Origin: Urechis unicinctus | Taxonomy: Eukaryota; Annelida; Polychaeta; Xenopneusta; Urechidae | Reading direction: 5' to 3' | DNA length: 64,000 nucleotides | Assembly: GCA_034190875.2 (NCBI GenBank) | Contig: CM067344.1 | Location: 74,289,178 to 74,353,177, forward strand | In this document: one piece after another, positions 34,391 through 47,499 of the stretch | How the letters are laid out: each line of letters begins with the position of its first letter | Numbering within the stretch: position 1 is the stretch's first letter | Notes under the pieces: model-generated | Told to the model about the DNA's origin: nothing | The model's input: only the letters and a program-made list of their open reading frames with translations | Database searches by the model: none | Made by a program: the position numbers and the translations under genes

Positions 34391-36679
34391 TGTCAGAACA
34401 CCGACCCACACTAGCTGCACATCCCTACTGACCTTCACAGAGGAAGCACACCGCCCCCTCCCCGGGGAGCAGCACTAACAATACCTCAGTTTTTATTTAT
34501 TACTCATATTTTCCAACCTGTTTAAATGGAGCCGACTGGCTCTGCTCATTGGACCCGTTAGTTTGTCCTTAGTACAGCATTTATTCTACATAGTTCACAT
34601 CATGCATGATTGTACCATCATCATATGTCATGTATTATTTTAACATCACGTTTGATAATTGTTACGTCATTTTTACTTCATGTATAATAGTTGTTACTCT
34701 TTTTACTCAGTGAGATATTTCGCCGTGCGTTTTTCTTCACATGACATAAACTTATGTCATGTACGTGGAATAAAGGTTAAGCTCTCCATTCGTTTATTGT
34801 CCGGTTAACGACCAGTACCAGTACCGGTTTACGACCAGTACTTTTGAACATGCTACAGGTCTACCCCGATAACTCGCGAATCTGCATAAACTAGCGCCCT
34901 AGCGAGTTATCTTAACAAAATAGGAACAAATGCTTCCCTAGACATCCGCCATCCGTTATAGCGCGCCTTCATAACCAGCTTCCCTAGACATCCGCCATCC
35001 GTTATAGCGCGCCTTCATAACCAGCTTCCCTAGGCGAGGCTTTGACGCCTCGGGAATAAGGTTAGAAAACGTTTGGCGCTGGAGGCGAATATAAAGCAAC
35101 CCACAACTTAATGAAATCAGCTCATTTTGCATTTCCCAACGACTATCATCTCTAAAAAAATCAATATTTATGAAATTCATTTTCATTTCTTATCCGTTTA
35201 GCAATCCTACTGATAAAACAAAAGCTAGTTTTCCCTCTGTGCTCAAGGGACATTACTTTCGACCCATATTCGCTAATTGGATTGGCGCGAGTTATAGGGG
35301 TAGCGCTGGAGAACTTGGCGACATGGTAGCACATAATGGACGTCCATTTCGGAAAATTGCTCTGAAACATGAATTGTATTAAATTTGAAATGTTGCGCAT
35401 TCACCCCTCCGCTGTAAGTCATTTGATAGAATAGCACATACTCTCCAGGCTTGTTTGCGTGAAGTTTGATGGCGGGATGGGTCGATATAATGACTTAGGG
35501 GGAGAGGGAAGGTCAATATAGTGATTAAGGATTCGATCAAGTGAAATTTGCGGCACAATTTAAAAGATGGCATTATCTATAGCTACGCTTAACGCAGACA
35601 TAGATACTTCCAACTTTTAATTTATATATATCTATTAACAAAATGATCCCTGAGTGCCCGATATGGGGCTGAACAGCCTCTTTAAACCATGTGAACTGCT
35701 CGACATCCCACGAGTAATTTGTCAATTTGTAGAATGGCCTGGCCATGTCAATAGTCCTTTCAATACACTCTGTAGTGAATAGTGCATGTACCCTTCAGGA
35801 GATGTGTGCACAAAGCGCGTATCACAAGGTTATCAAAGTGAGCGTGGGACACGACCTGCTGTAGTTACTGCGAGCCGATGATAACGAGCGATGTTTAAGA
35901 AGAACATGTACTATGCATGCTTGTTTGTAGACATATTGATGATTTATTTGAACAATTATGTGATATCAGCTTCAATCTATAAATATAACCATAGTGAGAT
36001 GAGAAATTAATTACGATAAGGTATATACAATTATTCCCGATTTCTGTATGTGAAATATATTTCGGGTTGTCAAGTGGGTATGTTCCACGGTGACAAAATT
36101 ATCCCACGACTGATTTCCTACCAGTGCGCTAGGGAGAGCCGTTAAGCAGTTAAGTCTCGAGTCCATTCAGTGACACTGGCTATTGTTACGTTCACAGTTA
36201 TGTCGCATTGATTAATTTCGGCAGGACGTAAAACGCTAGTCACAACAGGCGCTTGGGCTAGATCATTATGACCCAACATCAAACTCGCATGCAGCAGTAT
36301 TGAATAATAACACTGTTTACCAACTTGATGGAAGGGTAATAATGGTCGAGTTACAGTTTGACACCCGAAGCAGAAGACGGCTGGAGTTTTAGCGATAGTA
36401 TTGGAAATGATAATATTACACATGCATAGTCGTTAAACCCGCTCGTCGCAAAAATAAAAACAACAAAAACAAATTTGCATGACATCGCCAACAATACACC
36501 ATATAATCCTTGTTTATGGCTCGCGGAATAATACATCGAAGTTTGGTTGGTCACTAGACGTATCGTGTACCCTAACATAATTTCTTTACCACCTTCATAT
36601 AAAAGAATAGAAAAATCTACATTACACTGAATGTATGTATAACATATACTACTAATTGAATAAGAAGCCTTACACTGAC
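34391..36679. other. intronic non-coding DNA upstream part of intron 1, copy D
   Basis: No supported gene. A 48-bp direct duplication sits at 34931-35026 (CTTCCCTAGACATCCGCCAT twice, with a third start at 35026). From about 36340 the sequence is shared with 4625-4883 and 20040-20267, the start of intron 1 in the other units. Confidence 0.5.
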
Positions 36680-36770
36680 CTGTGAAGAAATGATTATGTC
36701 CTAGAAATAGCGCTCCTAGGGTGACAATGGACAGAGCCAAAGCTGCCCTCCGGCGTGACTGCCGTCGCAT
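36680..36770 (-). CDS. sulfotransferase membrane-anchor exon 1, unit D
   Basis: 30 codons plus one base, beginning MRRQSRRRAA with a hydrophobic anchor (LALSIVTLGALFLG) and ending ACA-G|GTCAGT. Upstream in-frame codons reach another ATG at 36806. MRR at 36770 is chosen because it aligns with the starts in units A and C. It lies 5.17 kb upstream of exon 2 of copy D and presumably gives that protein its type II Golgi anchor. Confidence 0.6.
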
Positions 36771-37285
36771 GACTGAACCACGTGAGCCGGTGGCCCAGTC
36801 CTGCACGCATACATGGTATGGCAGGGGGTGGGGCCCATCGCCGAAGCTCCATGCGCCGCAGATAAAGTCGTCTACTAGGTCAAAGAGCTTGCATAAGTTT
36901 CTTCTTAAGTTCTTTGACTGGGTAGGGGTATGTGTTCCTCATTATTTCTGAGATATGGGTTAATGTTCATCCACGTAGTTTCATATGCTGCGAATTATGT
37001 TTGTTTAGGAATATCGTAAGCTGTATGGGATGGGCTGAGACCTTAAGATTTTTTTCAACAGTTCACGCAAGTTCGCCGTCTGTGATCAGATACTTGTATC
37101 TTAAAATTGTCAATGTGGTAATTTCCTCGGGAAATATCCCGTGCCTTTCGCAATCCACGCGAGTTATCACTGGCAGTTGATAAGGCAGGCGCCGTCGTGT
37201 AAACTGGATAATCCCCAGATGTCGATAAGCAGCCCAAGACCGGATCTACAGGGATGAACCCTTGAAAGAGCACAGCCGCTCTTGA
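36771..37285. other. 5' flank of sulfotransferase unit D
   Basis: The first about 100 bp match the flank of unit A (5100-5180). No TATA box is evident. A short open frame at 36932-37180 shows no motif. Confidence 0.4.
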
Positions 37286-37289
37286 TGGA

Positions 37290-38005
37290 AATCAGGTTAT
37301 CCTGCCCACGATGGGGCTATGGATATCCTGCTCGCAATGTGGCTGTGGAAATGCTGTCCGCGATGCGGCTGTGGATGTCCGGCCCACGATGGGGCTGTGG
37401 ATGTCCGGCCCATTATGGGGCTGTGGATGTCCGGACCATTATTGGGCTGTGGATGTCCGGCCCACGATGGGGCTGTGGATGTGCGGCCCACGATGGAGCT
37501 GTTGATGTCCGGCCTACAATGGAGCTGTGGATGTCCGGCCCACGATGGAGCTGTTGATGTCCGGCCCACGATGAAGCTGTGGATGTCCGGCCCACGATGG
37601 GGCTGTGGATGTCCGGCCCACGATGGGGCTGTGGATGTCCGGCCCTGGGGCTGTGAATGTCCGGCCCACGATGAGCTGTTGATGTCCGGCCCACAATGGA
37701 GCTGTGGATGTCCGGCCCACGATGGAGCTGTGGATGTCCGGCCAACGATGGAGCTGTGGATGTCCGGCCCACGATGGGTCTGTGGATGTCCGGCCTATTA
37801 TGAGGCTGTGGATGTCCGGCCCACGATGGGGCTGTGGATGTCCGGCCCACAATGGAGCTGTGGATGTCCGGCCCACGATGGAACTGTTGATGTCCGGCCC
37901 ACGATGGAGCTGTGGATGTTCGGCCCACGATGGGACTGTTGATGTCCGGCCCACGATGGAGCTGTGAATGTCTGGCCCACGATGGAGCTGTGGATGTCCC
38001 ACCGG
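37290..38005. repeat. 26-bp minisatellite array
   Basis: About 27 copies of a 26-bp unit containing GGATGTCCGGCCCACGATGG. Leftmost units are diverged and right units homogeneous. Because 26 is not a multiple of three, each reading frame cycles through all three phases and repeats every 26 codons. Both strands stay open: 207 codons on plus (37319-37942) and 204 on minus (37413-38027). Indels in single units break the frames at different places. No start context, splice signal or flanking domain supports a gene. Confidence 0.95.
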
Positions 38006-38729
38006 TTTGTGTTGGAAGAGTTGGCACAATTAATGCAATTGATCATTGCTGTTTAATTTTCTATAGGATTTGTAAACGAAAAGTATGACCTGGAGCTTAT
38101 TTCCAAAGTCAAACAATTGATTGAAGAATATAAGTGGCGCGTTTGTCAATAGCTTGAATAATGAATTAATTTGCACTCGTTAACACCTAATAACAGGCCA
38201 CTCACGTGGCAGAATACTGGGACACAGTACGGATCAGGATGGGGGTCATGGTAGATTAGGGTGGAGTCGTGGCAAGGGTTAGAAGAACTGTAACAGAGTG
38301 ATTGTGTTTAAAATGCCATCATTAACAACAATTCCTGGCCATTTATTGCTTATGTTGCACCTTATCTACGCCAGGCTATCTGCTACTATATACACATGGA
38401 ACACACGTATATGCTGCTGTCCTGGTCCATAGTTTAAGCAAATACATCTGCATACATTTGGAATGCGACCGTCGAATCCACTAACATTGCACTACACCGA
38501 CCACAGCAACCACAAATATAAATAATTGTATGAGGGGTCATTTCACCAACTAACAAATGCACCATGTAGCGCGCAGTAATAACAGGCCACCTTTAAATGG
38601 TTTATATGCTTCCTACCTTCATTGACCGAATTAAGACGAACATGATGCACCAAGAATGAAAAAAACAAATCTACATAGCAATATGCCATATTCGTAAATT
38701 TCAATGTGAAAACCCATGATACTTAGTCA
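38006..38729. other. non-coding DNA
   Basis: AT-rich, with no supported gene or repeat. Confidence 0.4.
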
Positions 38730-39335
38730 AGGTCCCCCTATAGCCCCTGGCTGCGGGCCCTGTTTACACGTTAATGATCTTCGATTCTGCGCGCAAGCGT
38801 CTAGGATGAGGACATGCCTTGAAGTGTACGATTGGTATACTCCAATCAGTAGCCATGTCTCTCGGACACTTTTGTGTCATTGTCTCTGATTGGTCAGTGT
38901 TACATTTTCCACATATTCGGCGCTATAGTTGTTTTAAACGCTCCGTTTCAGACCTCTTTTCACAAGAACTGAAGTATATGCTCTTGTTTAACCTTGGAAA
39001 TGACTCCAACGGAAGCCCTCGATTACGTGCAACAGTCGCATGGCGTGGTAATGAAAGACGTGTGAAAAAAGGAGTGTGCACCCTGCTGCCTGATGGGTCA
39101 TGACTGTTTTCTGATTGTGCCTGCTGTGGCGGGGAAAACCTTTTGCTATACGTTGTTAGCTACTGCTTTGGTTGCCATGCTTGGCGAGAGAAGTAGACGC
39201 TCAAGTGGTCTCTTGAATTGACTGTATTACGTGATCATACTGTCATGCAGATAAGCGATTATAGCGCTTGTTTATGGTCCCAATTAAAACTTGCGAGACG
39301 CCCCCGAATTCTGCGTATTCTCATTGGACACGATT
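38730..39335 (-). repeat. dispersed repeat, inverted partner of 23018-23780
   Basis: About 600 bp, in opposite orientation to the 23 kb copy. The 94-codon plus-strand frame at 38819-39103 overlaps it but is not conserved as a frame in the partner, so it is probably not coding. Confidence 0.7.
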
Positions 39336-39635
39336 TTGTTCCATTTTTTAATTTGCTTCCATTTTTGTGAAGTTGCTTCAATGACTCGTTTATAATCCTT
39401 ACATGCAACTGGGAACACCAAATCATTGATAATTAATCGATTAAGGCGCACTGAAAGCAGCATCCGAACTTTGTTTACAAAATGTTTTCAAATGAATAGC
39501 GAACTGAACCAGTAACTACGCATCACAAAATTATCATTTACTGGTTTTATCGATCAACTTCCGCCCGTTTTCAGCCTCGGATGTATTGTAGAGTCTACCG
39601 TGTGTCATATTTATGTTAAAAATCACGTCCCGTCA

Positions 39636-39658
39636 AAAAAAAAAAAAAAAAAAAAAAG
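39636..39658. repeat. poly(A) run
   Basis: 23 consecutive A residues. They could mark the 3' end of a retroposed sequence on the plus strand, but no source gene is recognisable upstream and no target-site duplication could be defined. Confidence 0.9.
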
Positions 39659-39664
39659 TAAAAA

Positions 39665-39865
39665 GGAATATTTCTTCCGCATGAGAGGCGCTGTATAAAT
39701 ATGTTTCTTCCGTACGAATAAGCCATGTAGAAATATATTTCTGCCGTTATATAAGCCCTGCTCTATTTATGCCGTACAAATAAGCTCAGGAATATTCAGC
39801 CGTACGGATAAGCTCTGTCTATATTCCTGCTGTACAAACATGCCAAGGAGTATTTCTGTTGTACT
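39665..39865. repeat. degenerate tandem repeat
   Basis: Five or six diverged copies of a unit of roughly 33-40 bp with the core TTCTGCCGTACGAATAAGCC. It follows the poly(A) run directly. Confidence 0.5.
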
Positions 39866-42222
39866 TTTGATGGGGCCTAATTCTTTGGTGAAGATTTCTC
39901 TGGTGTTTCCAAGGTCGCAATTCCGGCGTAAATAGGAGAAAAACAGTTAATCTTTATTCAAAAAAGCAGAATTGAAATAGACTCTAAGGGAATTTCCTGT
40001 CCAACCCGCTGGGAGTCATCATTACGCATGTTAGCAGAAAAAAAGCTACCACCGGAGAATTTAATGCGCATGCCTGACTTTATATTTACTGTGCATGAGC
40101 CGAGGCATTCGTTCGTGATTGGACAAAAAATCATCGTACGCCGTGGGGGTCCAAATGGCTAATTGCACGGATGCCGTACGCATAGCTACAGTGATAATAA
40201 AATGTTGTGGTGAAAATAAACCAAAAACATTTTAAGTTCGGTAATCAAATTTCACCACTTTATAGAAGGCTCGTTTACAAAAGAACAAAGAAAATGTCCT
40301 TGTTCCATCTCAACGGATTCAATAGTTCTGGAGGTTTCTATTTGGACATGTTGCCTGCCAGCTGACCCGTGTTCTCGACGCGGCTTTACTTAATCAACCT
40401 TTGTATACCCAGCACCCATTGCCATCCGGTTTGCCTACTTCATTTTCTATATATCTGTGGATCATATCACTACAGCTCGTGCGAGCAAAAAAACGCTCGT
40501 ACCTACCATTTTGTTCCGCATCAGTGCGAACTTTTTGCTAGTTGCATTTCACTGGCACCTCAAAATGCTCACAACTTTTGCTCGTATATTCATTTCCCTC
40601 GTATTTATACGTAAATAAAAACATTTATTTCACTAAATCGCAAAACCCTCGTAAATTAGCTCGCAGCTTTACGAGCGATCTTACCACTCGTACGAACGCT
40701 CATATCGTGAAATATGGAGTTTTATACGACTGGTTCGAAATCGTGGAGAGCGTGATTTGCGTGATCAGACGACACTTAGAGATATTTCCGACTCGGAATT
40801 AGTTCACTATCTGTAATCGTGACCGGTAATTAAGGAAATTGCAGACGAACATTTGCAAAGCGAATTGTCAAACCACACCAGACGCTCTCATGTCATATAT
40901 GAGACGCATGAAATTACATGGAAAAAAAATACGACAAGAATATGGCAATGACTCGAAGAAAAAACCCTCACGTGGGAACCCAAATGTTATTTGAATCATC
41001 CCGGTTTTAAATAGTCTCCTTGCGGGCCGGGAGGAGACACTCGTTTATACTATTTATCACAGCGTTAGTATGCATCATAAAGTTGTCCTTTCTGACAGAT
41101 ATGGGGTGGGGGCAATCTGGGACGCGGGGGCCAACAGTGAACGCGAAGCAAACTCTTTTCCATTTGAGTCAATAAGCATTGCCCATTCCGATATCATCAA
41201 GGTCATTAAAATTGCAAGGGTAGCTTATCCATAATCAAACTAGCATTCTTGTGGCTGGATTTGATTCGTTATAGGGTGGTGGGGGGCGTGGGAACTGGGG
41301 ATTAGGCTATTTCCCATTCCGCTCACATCTCTGTGGTTCACCATTACAGGGTGGTTCATCCATTGTAGTGTCATTCATACTATCACTATTGCTGTAATAT
41401 ATTGATTAGATATGAATATTTTACTTTAACTAAGAACACACTGGTTTATTTGATAAGGGACAATGGATTCATTTTCCGAATGACATTCATTCACAAGGCC
41501 AAATTACACTCTATTTTATTCATTTTGAATAAGCTGTTTTACAACCGTGCAATCTAAATTTTTGAATACAAAATCATATTAAAACAAGATGAACAAAGTT
41601 GTTCAATCTTTTTTCATTGAATTGTATTGAGATAAGACGGCATGCATGTAAATTTCAGACAGGAATTGGCACAGATTTCCAGTAATTTTGGAGACGTGGC
41701 AGGTTCAGGGGCATAGTGGGATCAATATATGGCTCTCACATAAAGATCAATGGCCCCGCTGCGGAAGAATGGACTTTCATCAATAAGATAAGGGAGCACT
41801 CCATAAATATACAGGTATTTTCACATTTCTATAATGCATTTGAACATTGATTTATAATTAGATTTAGACTATAATATATCAATTTACAATTAAACCGATA
41901 CAATTTTTATGAAGCGTCATATTTCCTATACAGCTATGTCTTCTTGTTTCCTTTTGCATTGCAGAATCTGTGCATTAACTATCTAATTATCCGCAGTCTG
42001 ATGTTACTCGGAGATGGTGGTTATCCATGCAAACAATGGCTGATTACTCCTTTTCTCAACCCCCAAAACAGGGGACAGACACGTCTTAAATATGCCAAGT
42101 CCTGCAGGTCAATGTATTAAGGGCAGACATTGGTTAAAAAATTGTTTTATTTGAAATGAATAATTGGACAGCGAAGAAATATATTAGTTGGAAAGATTTT
42201 CATAGGTACGATTTATACATAC
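39866..42222. other. non-coding DNA
   Basis: No supported gene. A region rich in CTCGT/ACGAG words lies at 40470-40700, with a 12-bp palindrome GCTCGTGCGAGC near 40476. It may be a fold-back element but its ends cannot be set. Confidence 0.4.
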
Positions 42223-42332
42223 GTTATGATGTAAAACCAGCTGCTCAGTCGTCATGGCATGAGCTGTGCTCCATAATCGGGCATTGCAAGTTATGATTCC
42301 TGTACCACACGTTGAGCCAGATGAGAAAATGT
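42223..42332 (-). CDS. possible internal exon of an unknown gene
   Basis: 110 bp bounded by a strong acceptor (GTTATTTTAACAG|AC) and a strong donor (AAC|GTATGT). One frame is open throughout and includes SGSTCGTGIITCNARLW. No family is recognised, no partner exon is found, and the two signals could occur by chance in AT-rich DNA. Confidence 0.25.
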
Positions 42333-42606
42333 CTGTTAAAATAACCACAACCATGAAAATGGCATAACCATTCGTAACCGAATAGCTCAACATTTTGAAA
42401 TGACAAAGCAGCGCGACGTGTTCACATATTTTGCTATATTGCCCTTGGTAAAATTGACAACAAAGATTATATCCCATCTGTTCCAAAGAAGCCTTATGTT
42501 TTGTCTATAGATAAGCTGATAAATGCACAATTTAGACGAAGTATTACGAGAGAGACAATTGGAAATATAGCAAAATTGTTGTGTTACCGCGAATAACCAT
42601 ATAAGG

Positions 42607-42790
42607 TGTGTGTTCATTAGAACACACATTATCAAGAACCAACGAAGGAATCAATTGGCATCAAATATATTTGAGGTAAGGAATAACCTAGAATAGCTGC
42701 TGCTTGCGGAAAGGAAACGTGCTCCTGATATAAAAAAATATTCTCTTATATTTTTGCTGAGCACGCTTCAAAGAAGGATTTGCATTTTCT
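42607..42790. repeat. segment duplicated at 48428-48590
   Basis: Direct repeat with landmarks ATCAATTGGCAT and ATAACCTAGAATAGCTGCTG (here) versus ATAACCTGGAATCGCTGCTG (48.5 kb). Both lie beside decayed LDLa sequence, which suggests duplication of a former LDLa gene region. Confidence 0.55.
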
Positions 42791-44150
42791 GTGTTCAAAT
42801 ATTGTTCTTACAGTTGCGATAAAGAGTGTCATTCATCTGAAGAATGTGATGATGATATTAATTGATGTGGAGATAGAAGTGGATCTGATGCAAGAAGCAG
42901 AGGTTAAAGCGTTAGACAATGGACGAAACTTTCATATCTGTATGAAAACATTTAAAGAATGGGTGCCCAATTAAATCAATGATCCAAATTTGAAACTAAT
43001 AGCATTTATTCGTTGGTGCATCATAACTTGGAACTCGCAAAATATCATTTCATCTCAGAATGGGGTGACATAAATGACCAACAATTACGCTGATAACAAA
43101 GTCAATGAGATTGCAGTGGTGTCGAAAGTGATAATGATTAATAATAAGATATTCCTAAGTGTCTGCAGTTTGAAATAATGTTTTGTTATGATGATCTACA
43201 GGTACAATCTACCTGTAGATACCTATTGTACATCAGTCTTGGTAAATCAAGTTAAGATATTTTCACAATAATAGTGTATCAGTGCATGCATGTGATAATG
43301 GGATATCAAATTAAAGCAGTCACGGTGCTTGAAAGGCAGTCGCTACAATAGAGGTCAGGTTCATTTCGCACAATTTTTGGATGGAATTCACAATGTCTTT
43401 TACATCAACGGGTGTAATTAGGTTATTTGAATAATCTTGGTGTTTAAAGGTTTTCCTAGTGATAAGGATACCTAATGAAATAGTATTATTGGATCATTGG
43501 TGTCACGATTTAAATCAGTGAACAATGCCATTTTGTCCTTTTTCTTTTCAAATACTTGGCTCCGATTAGTCATCGTGATATATGCTGCTCTAACAGAGAT
43601 AATTATCCAAAATTGAAGTAATTGTTTTTCCCTCATCCTTAATTATGTAGGACTGCGTGTCGGTCGACAAAGGTACCATATTTCACACTGAAATGACACA
43701 AATGAATTAGAGAGATACTTTTGTCTACCGACAAAACAGTTTCTTCACTGGGGAATTATAACCTTGTTCGAACAGAAATTATCCTGATATGTAGATACTA
43801 AGATCGTAAACATATCATTATAATACTCAGGGATATAACTACAATTTTAACTTTCACTCAAAGTTTATGTAAAAATGACCTATGATTGAACATCCCATCA
43901 TCACAAACATACAATTGTGAATATGTCTAAACTTCACTTGAAGATAGAACCGACTTTGACGTGAACAATGCGCAAATTCTACGGTTCGCCAAATGCGGGT
44001 GAAAAAGGTATTCTGCGCTGGTGTCCATATTTTGAATTCCTGCCCAAGTTTGTGCAGGTTTTAGGTCTAAGCAAGCCCACTCTGAGATAACATTTTAGAT
44101 TCAACTTGCTAAATGGGACATTTTGCATACGTTAATGGCATATGGATCCC
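42791..44150. other. AT-rich non-coding DNA
   Basis: No supported gene, array or RNA. Confidence 0.4.
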
Positions 44151-44154
44151 AACC

Positions 44155-44205
44155 AGATGGCGCTGTGATGGCGGCAATGATTACCATGATAACAGTTCGC
44201 TAGCG
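44155..44205 (+). pseudogene. decayed LDLa exon fragment
   Basis: One frame reads RWRCDGGNDYHDNS, matching the second half of an LDLa module ([13 protein letters not shown]). The conserved Cys is replaced by Tyr and the acidic calcium-binding end is lost. Too short and altered to be functional. Confidence 0.45.
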
Positions 44206-47200
44206 GTCAGCTTCCAGTACCGAGAGTACACTTCTACATAACACAGATATGCTATTTGTTGCATTAACTTGTTGATTGGTCACTGACAAAGAAGAAGCAC
44301 AACCTTTGGTTTTTTCTGTCGCCTGTTCAAACCATTGATTTTTACATGTTTTACCAACGTTATTATTCTAAGTCTGTTGTTTCTAGTCTCTGTCCCGGGA
44401 AACAAGAAATCAACAAGTTTCGTGCCAGTTATATTGTATGTTACAATGTTTAAGTATATCTAATATATTTCAGTTATATATCAATACATTAGCTCTCTGC
44501 CACACTATATCAGTACGCTTTATGCCGACTACTAAGGAACTAGAGCATTAAAAATACCTATAAAATCCACGCTGTTGTAATATTTATATCACCTCTCGAT
44601 CTTGGTATTTTGCCCATTTGATTGCCTATTTTGTCAGTGATTGATTTTACAAGTGCCAATTGGATCAAATTTACATGTCAATCATGCCTTGACACGCATC
44701 ATTACGAATCCCACTTACAGACCAGTGGTCGCATGAGTCACCGTTTGTGCCCAAGTGCCACAGTTATTCGTCCACGCACCCATAATTATGGGCGCTGTGG
44801 TACCAATCACGAACGCATCGACGGTTAAATAGCTGACAGGAGACAAATGGGTATGAAGTAACACTTTGTTATACATTTTAACATATGCATAGTAGAATAT
44901 AACTTAACATTTTGTAAATATTCGCGCATTTGTTAAGTTCACACAGAGAAGTTCACCATACTACTCCTCTTTGTATCCAAAGTAACAGGCCGGCGGGAGT
45001 AAAGACATTGAAAAGGAACAGCAATGATCGCCGAGATGGCTTGCGCTCAGCAGGGAGCGAGCTGACCAAAACATTATTCAAAGCAAGATATTGTAAAACC
45101 ATGACCCATAATCACTATTGTCACATGAATAACTAGAATAACAAAGAGTGATGGTGGATGGTAAAGGTTCCTTCTTTGTCAGGGTGGTAGTACACTGACG
45201 ACGATGAGTAAACGTGGCTTCACCACAGCACGACATATGTTGAAACTTACACAGGGGCGTGTAGTTGATAAGGATTGATAAACATGTAATACAAATGATT
45301 GCAATTATCACGGGATCGAATCGTCGTGACCGCGGCTTAAGTTTGATGATCAGGAACTAAACCTGGGAAGTAGTCCTTAAGTGTGTGTCTGAATGTTTTC
45401 ATGCTATATAGATATCTCTCTGTGAAACTACACGATGGCATTCTTCTATATTTGAATAATTTCATTTAACTGGCTTTAAGCAATTGTGGATTTAGGGATT
45501 TAGAGGGTGGGTGGGGGTGGGTGGTTTGGGATAGGTAAAATCACAATACCCCCATAACACAAACATTCTAGCCAGATTTTGATATTTTGCACTTTGGCGT
45601 ATCTTGACCCTACACATTCGCGGTTTAAGGGTCAAAATCGTAGGTCATGGCCAAACGTCAAATATATAGGTCAATTCAACATTACTTATGTATTGAATAT
45701 TAGTTTTATGACTTAATTAGATAGAATGATTTCCAAAGTTAATATATGAACCCCAACAAACCGATAATACGACATTACAGCACAAGGAGGTAATATATTT
45801 GACATAAAGTTTCATTCAGTTTGATGACAGCAGGTGATGCACATTAAGGAGACGATTAATGGCAGTCAGTATTTTTCCTTCTGATGAACAATTAATGATG
45901 TTGTCTACTAAGTTTAATCAGTTGTATCTCCGGTTCACAACAGGGTAAATAGGGTGAACCAAATGGAATGTTAGTGATACTAGAGAAGTTGTACTCGTGT
46001 TTCTTGCTACTGTTGTAGTTCAGTCACAGAGAAGCGATGTGTAACTGCTATCTGGCATAATGCAGAGGTACAATAGGTTCTTTGAGACGCCCATCACAAA
46101 CAGCTGTGAAATTGCATTAATTCTGAGCACAGGACCATACATTCTATTATTTTAGCAGCAATAAAATGAAAAATAAGTTAAGAAGACTTGGACATATTGT
46201 GTAGAATACGAAAGAGCGAAAAGCCCCCAAACACACCTGTCCCATGTGAACGTGTTCTATGGAATCCTTTGGGAACCGTTAGGCATTCAATTTGTATCAT
46301 TAAGATCAAAGGCTGTAGACAGATTAGGTGTATCGATGCATGTGCAAAACCCAAGAAGCCAATCGAAGTTTTCCAGCCCAGGATCTTTGATTAGGCTTTT
46401 ATGCACACATTTTTGTTTCAATCGAATCATCATTGGAACATTGAACGGCAATGCAGATGTCGCGTCGCATATTATATTCAGTAGCGCAATTTTCTCCCCA
46501 ACGACCCATAATTGATAAAATTGTATTTGTAATGAAGCTCAAATATTGTTCGACACAGAAACAATTTACTGTTACGGTAAGCTGTCGCCGACAGGGCCAA
46601 CACTTTTCCATAATACCGAACTTCGATAGTCAATGTCTCCATTAAACAAGGTGAGTTGACAATTACATTCACGGATGTCGTCATAGGGTAATTATAGGTA
46701 GCGGTTGTCAAGCACCATATAGAAGACTCAAAACGGCAATTTACATGTACATGTCTGTGACAAAAGGATTTATAAAAGGGATTCGGTTTAACTTATTCAT
46801 TTTGTACGTTTTGATATAAGATGAAATTCCTGAACACACCCATGCATACCTAACTTGAGCTGCTTGATGCTCTAAATACACAGCTGTGTCTGTGGTGGAC
46901 ACAGCCGTCTGGATGGTGGAGACATAACTGCGCATAGAAATTGCACATCAATTTGGATAGTTTGAGGGGGAAATCGTGCAATTGACCGTTATAATGAAAT
47001 CCTTCATGACCCAATGACCTACGGTGCTGTGACAGAGCGCGAATCAATATATCCCGAATATCGTCCATATTGTGTTATGATACTATTCTTGCTCATTCAA
47101 CTAAAGCCTTCCCCACTTAATTATGAGTACGACATGTCTACACTAGCCCGGGTCACCCTCTGCCCATATTGTGGGAGTGTGACCCCGATAAGTAGTCCTG

Positions 47201-47499
47201 AGCGATACGTCAATGACTAGACGATTCCACGCCCCATGTGGACCCGTTGGGTCAAGACCTGTGTGGAATGGGTCGGCTTTACCCGAACCAATCGAGTGTC
47301 GGCGGATCGAGTGGTTTTGGGCTGAATCAAACGCCCCGAGAGGAACACATTTTTTTGGTAGTCAAGAATTCAGACGGAGATCCCAGTGAAGCTTCATTTG
47401 TTGATCCCTGAATAAAACCAATAAGCCCTCTTCTCATGTACTCCGTGTGATTTATCTGACTAGTCCCCACTCAAGCGACAACGAGCAGACACGAAAACC
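44206..47499. other. AT-rich non-coding DNA
   Basis: No supported gene. A G-rich run (GGGTGGGTGGGGGTGGGTGG) lies at 45507-45526 and could form a G-quadruplex on the plus strand. Open frames near 46188-46645 show no motif. Confidence 0.4.

Noticed and set aside
37319-38027. Proteins of about 200 residues on both strands
   Set aside because: Artefact of the 26-bp array; no gene structure around them.
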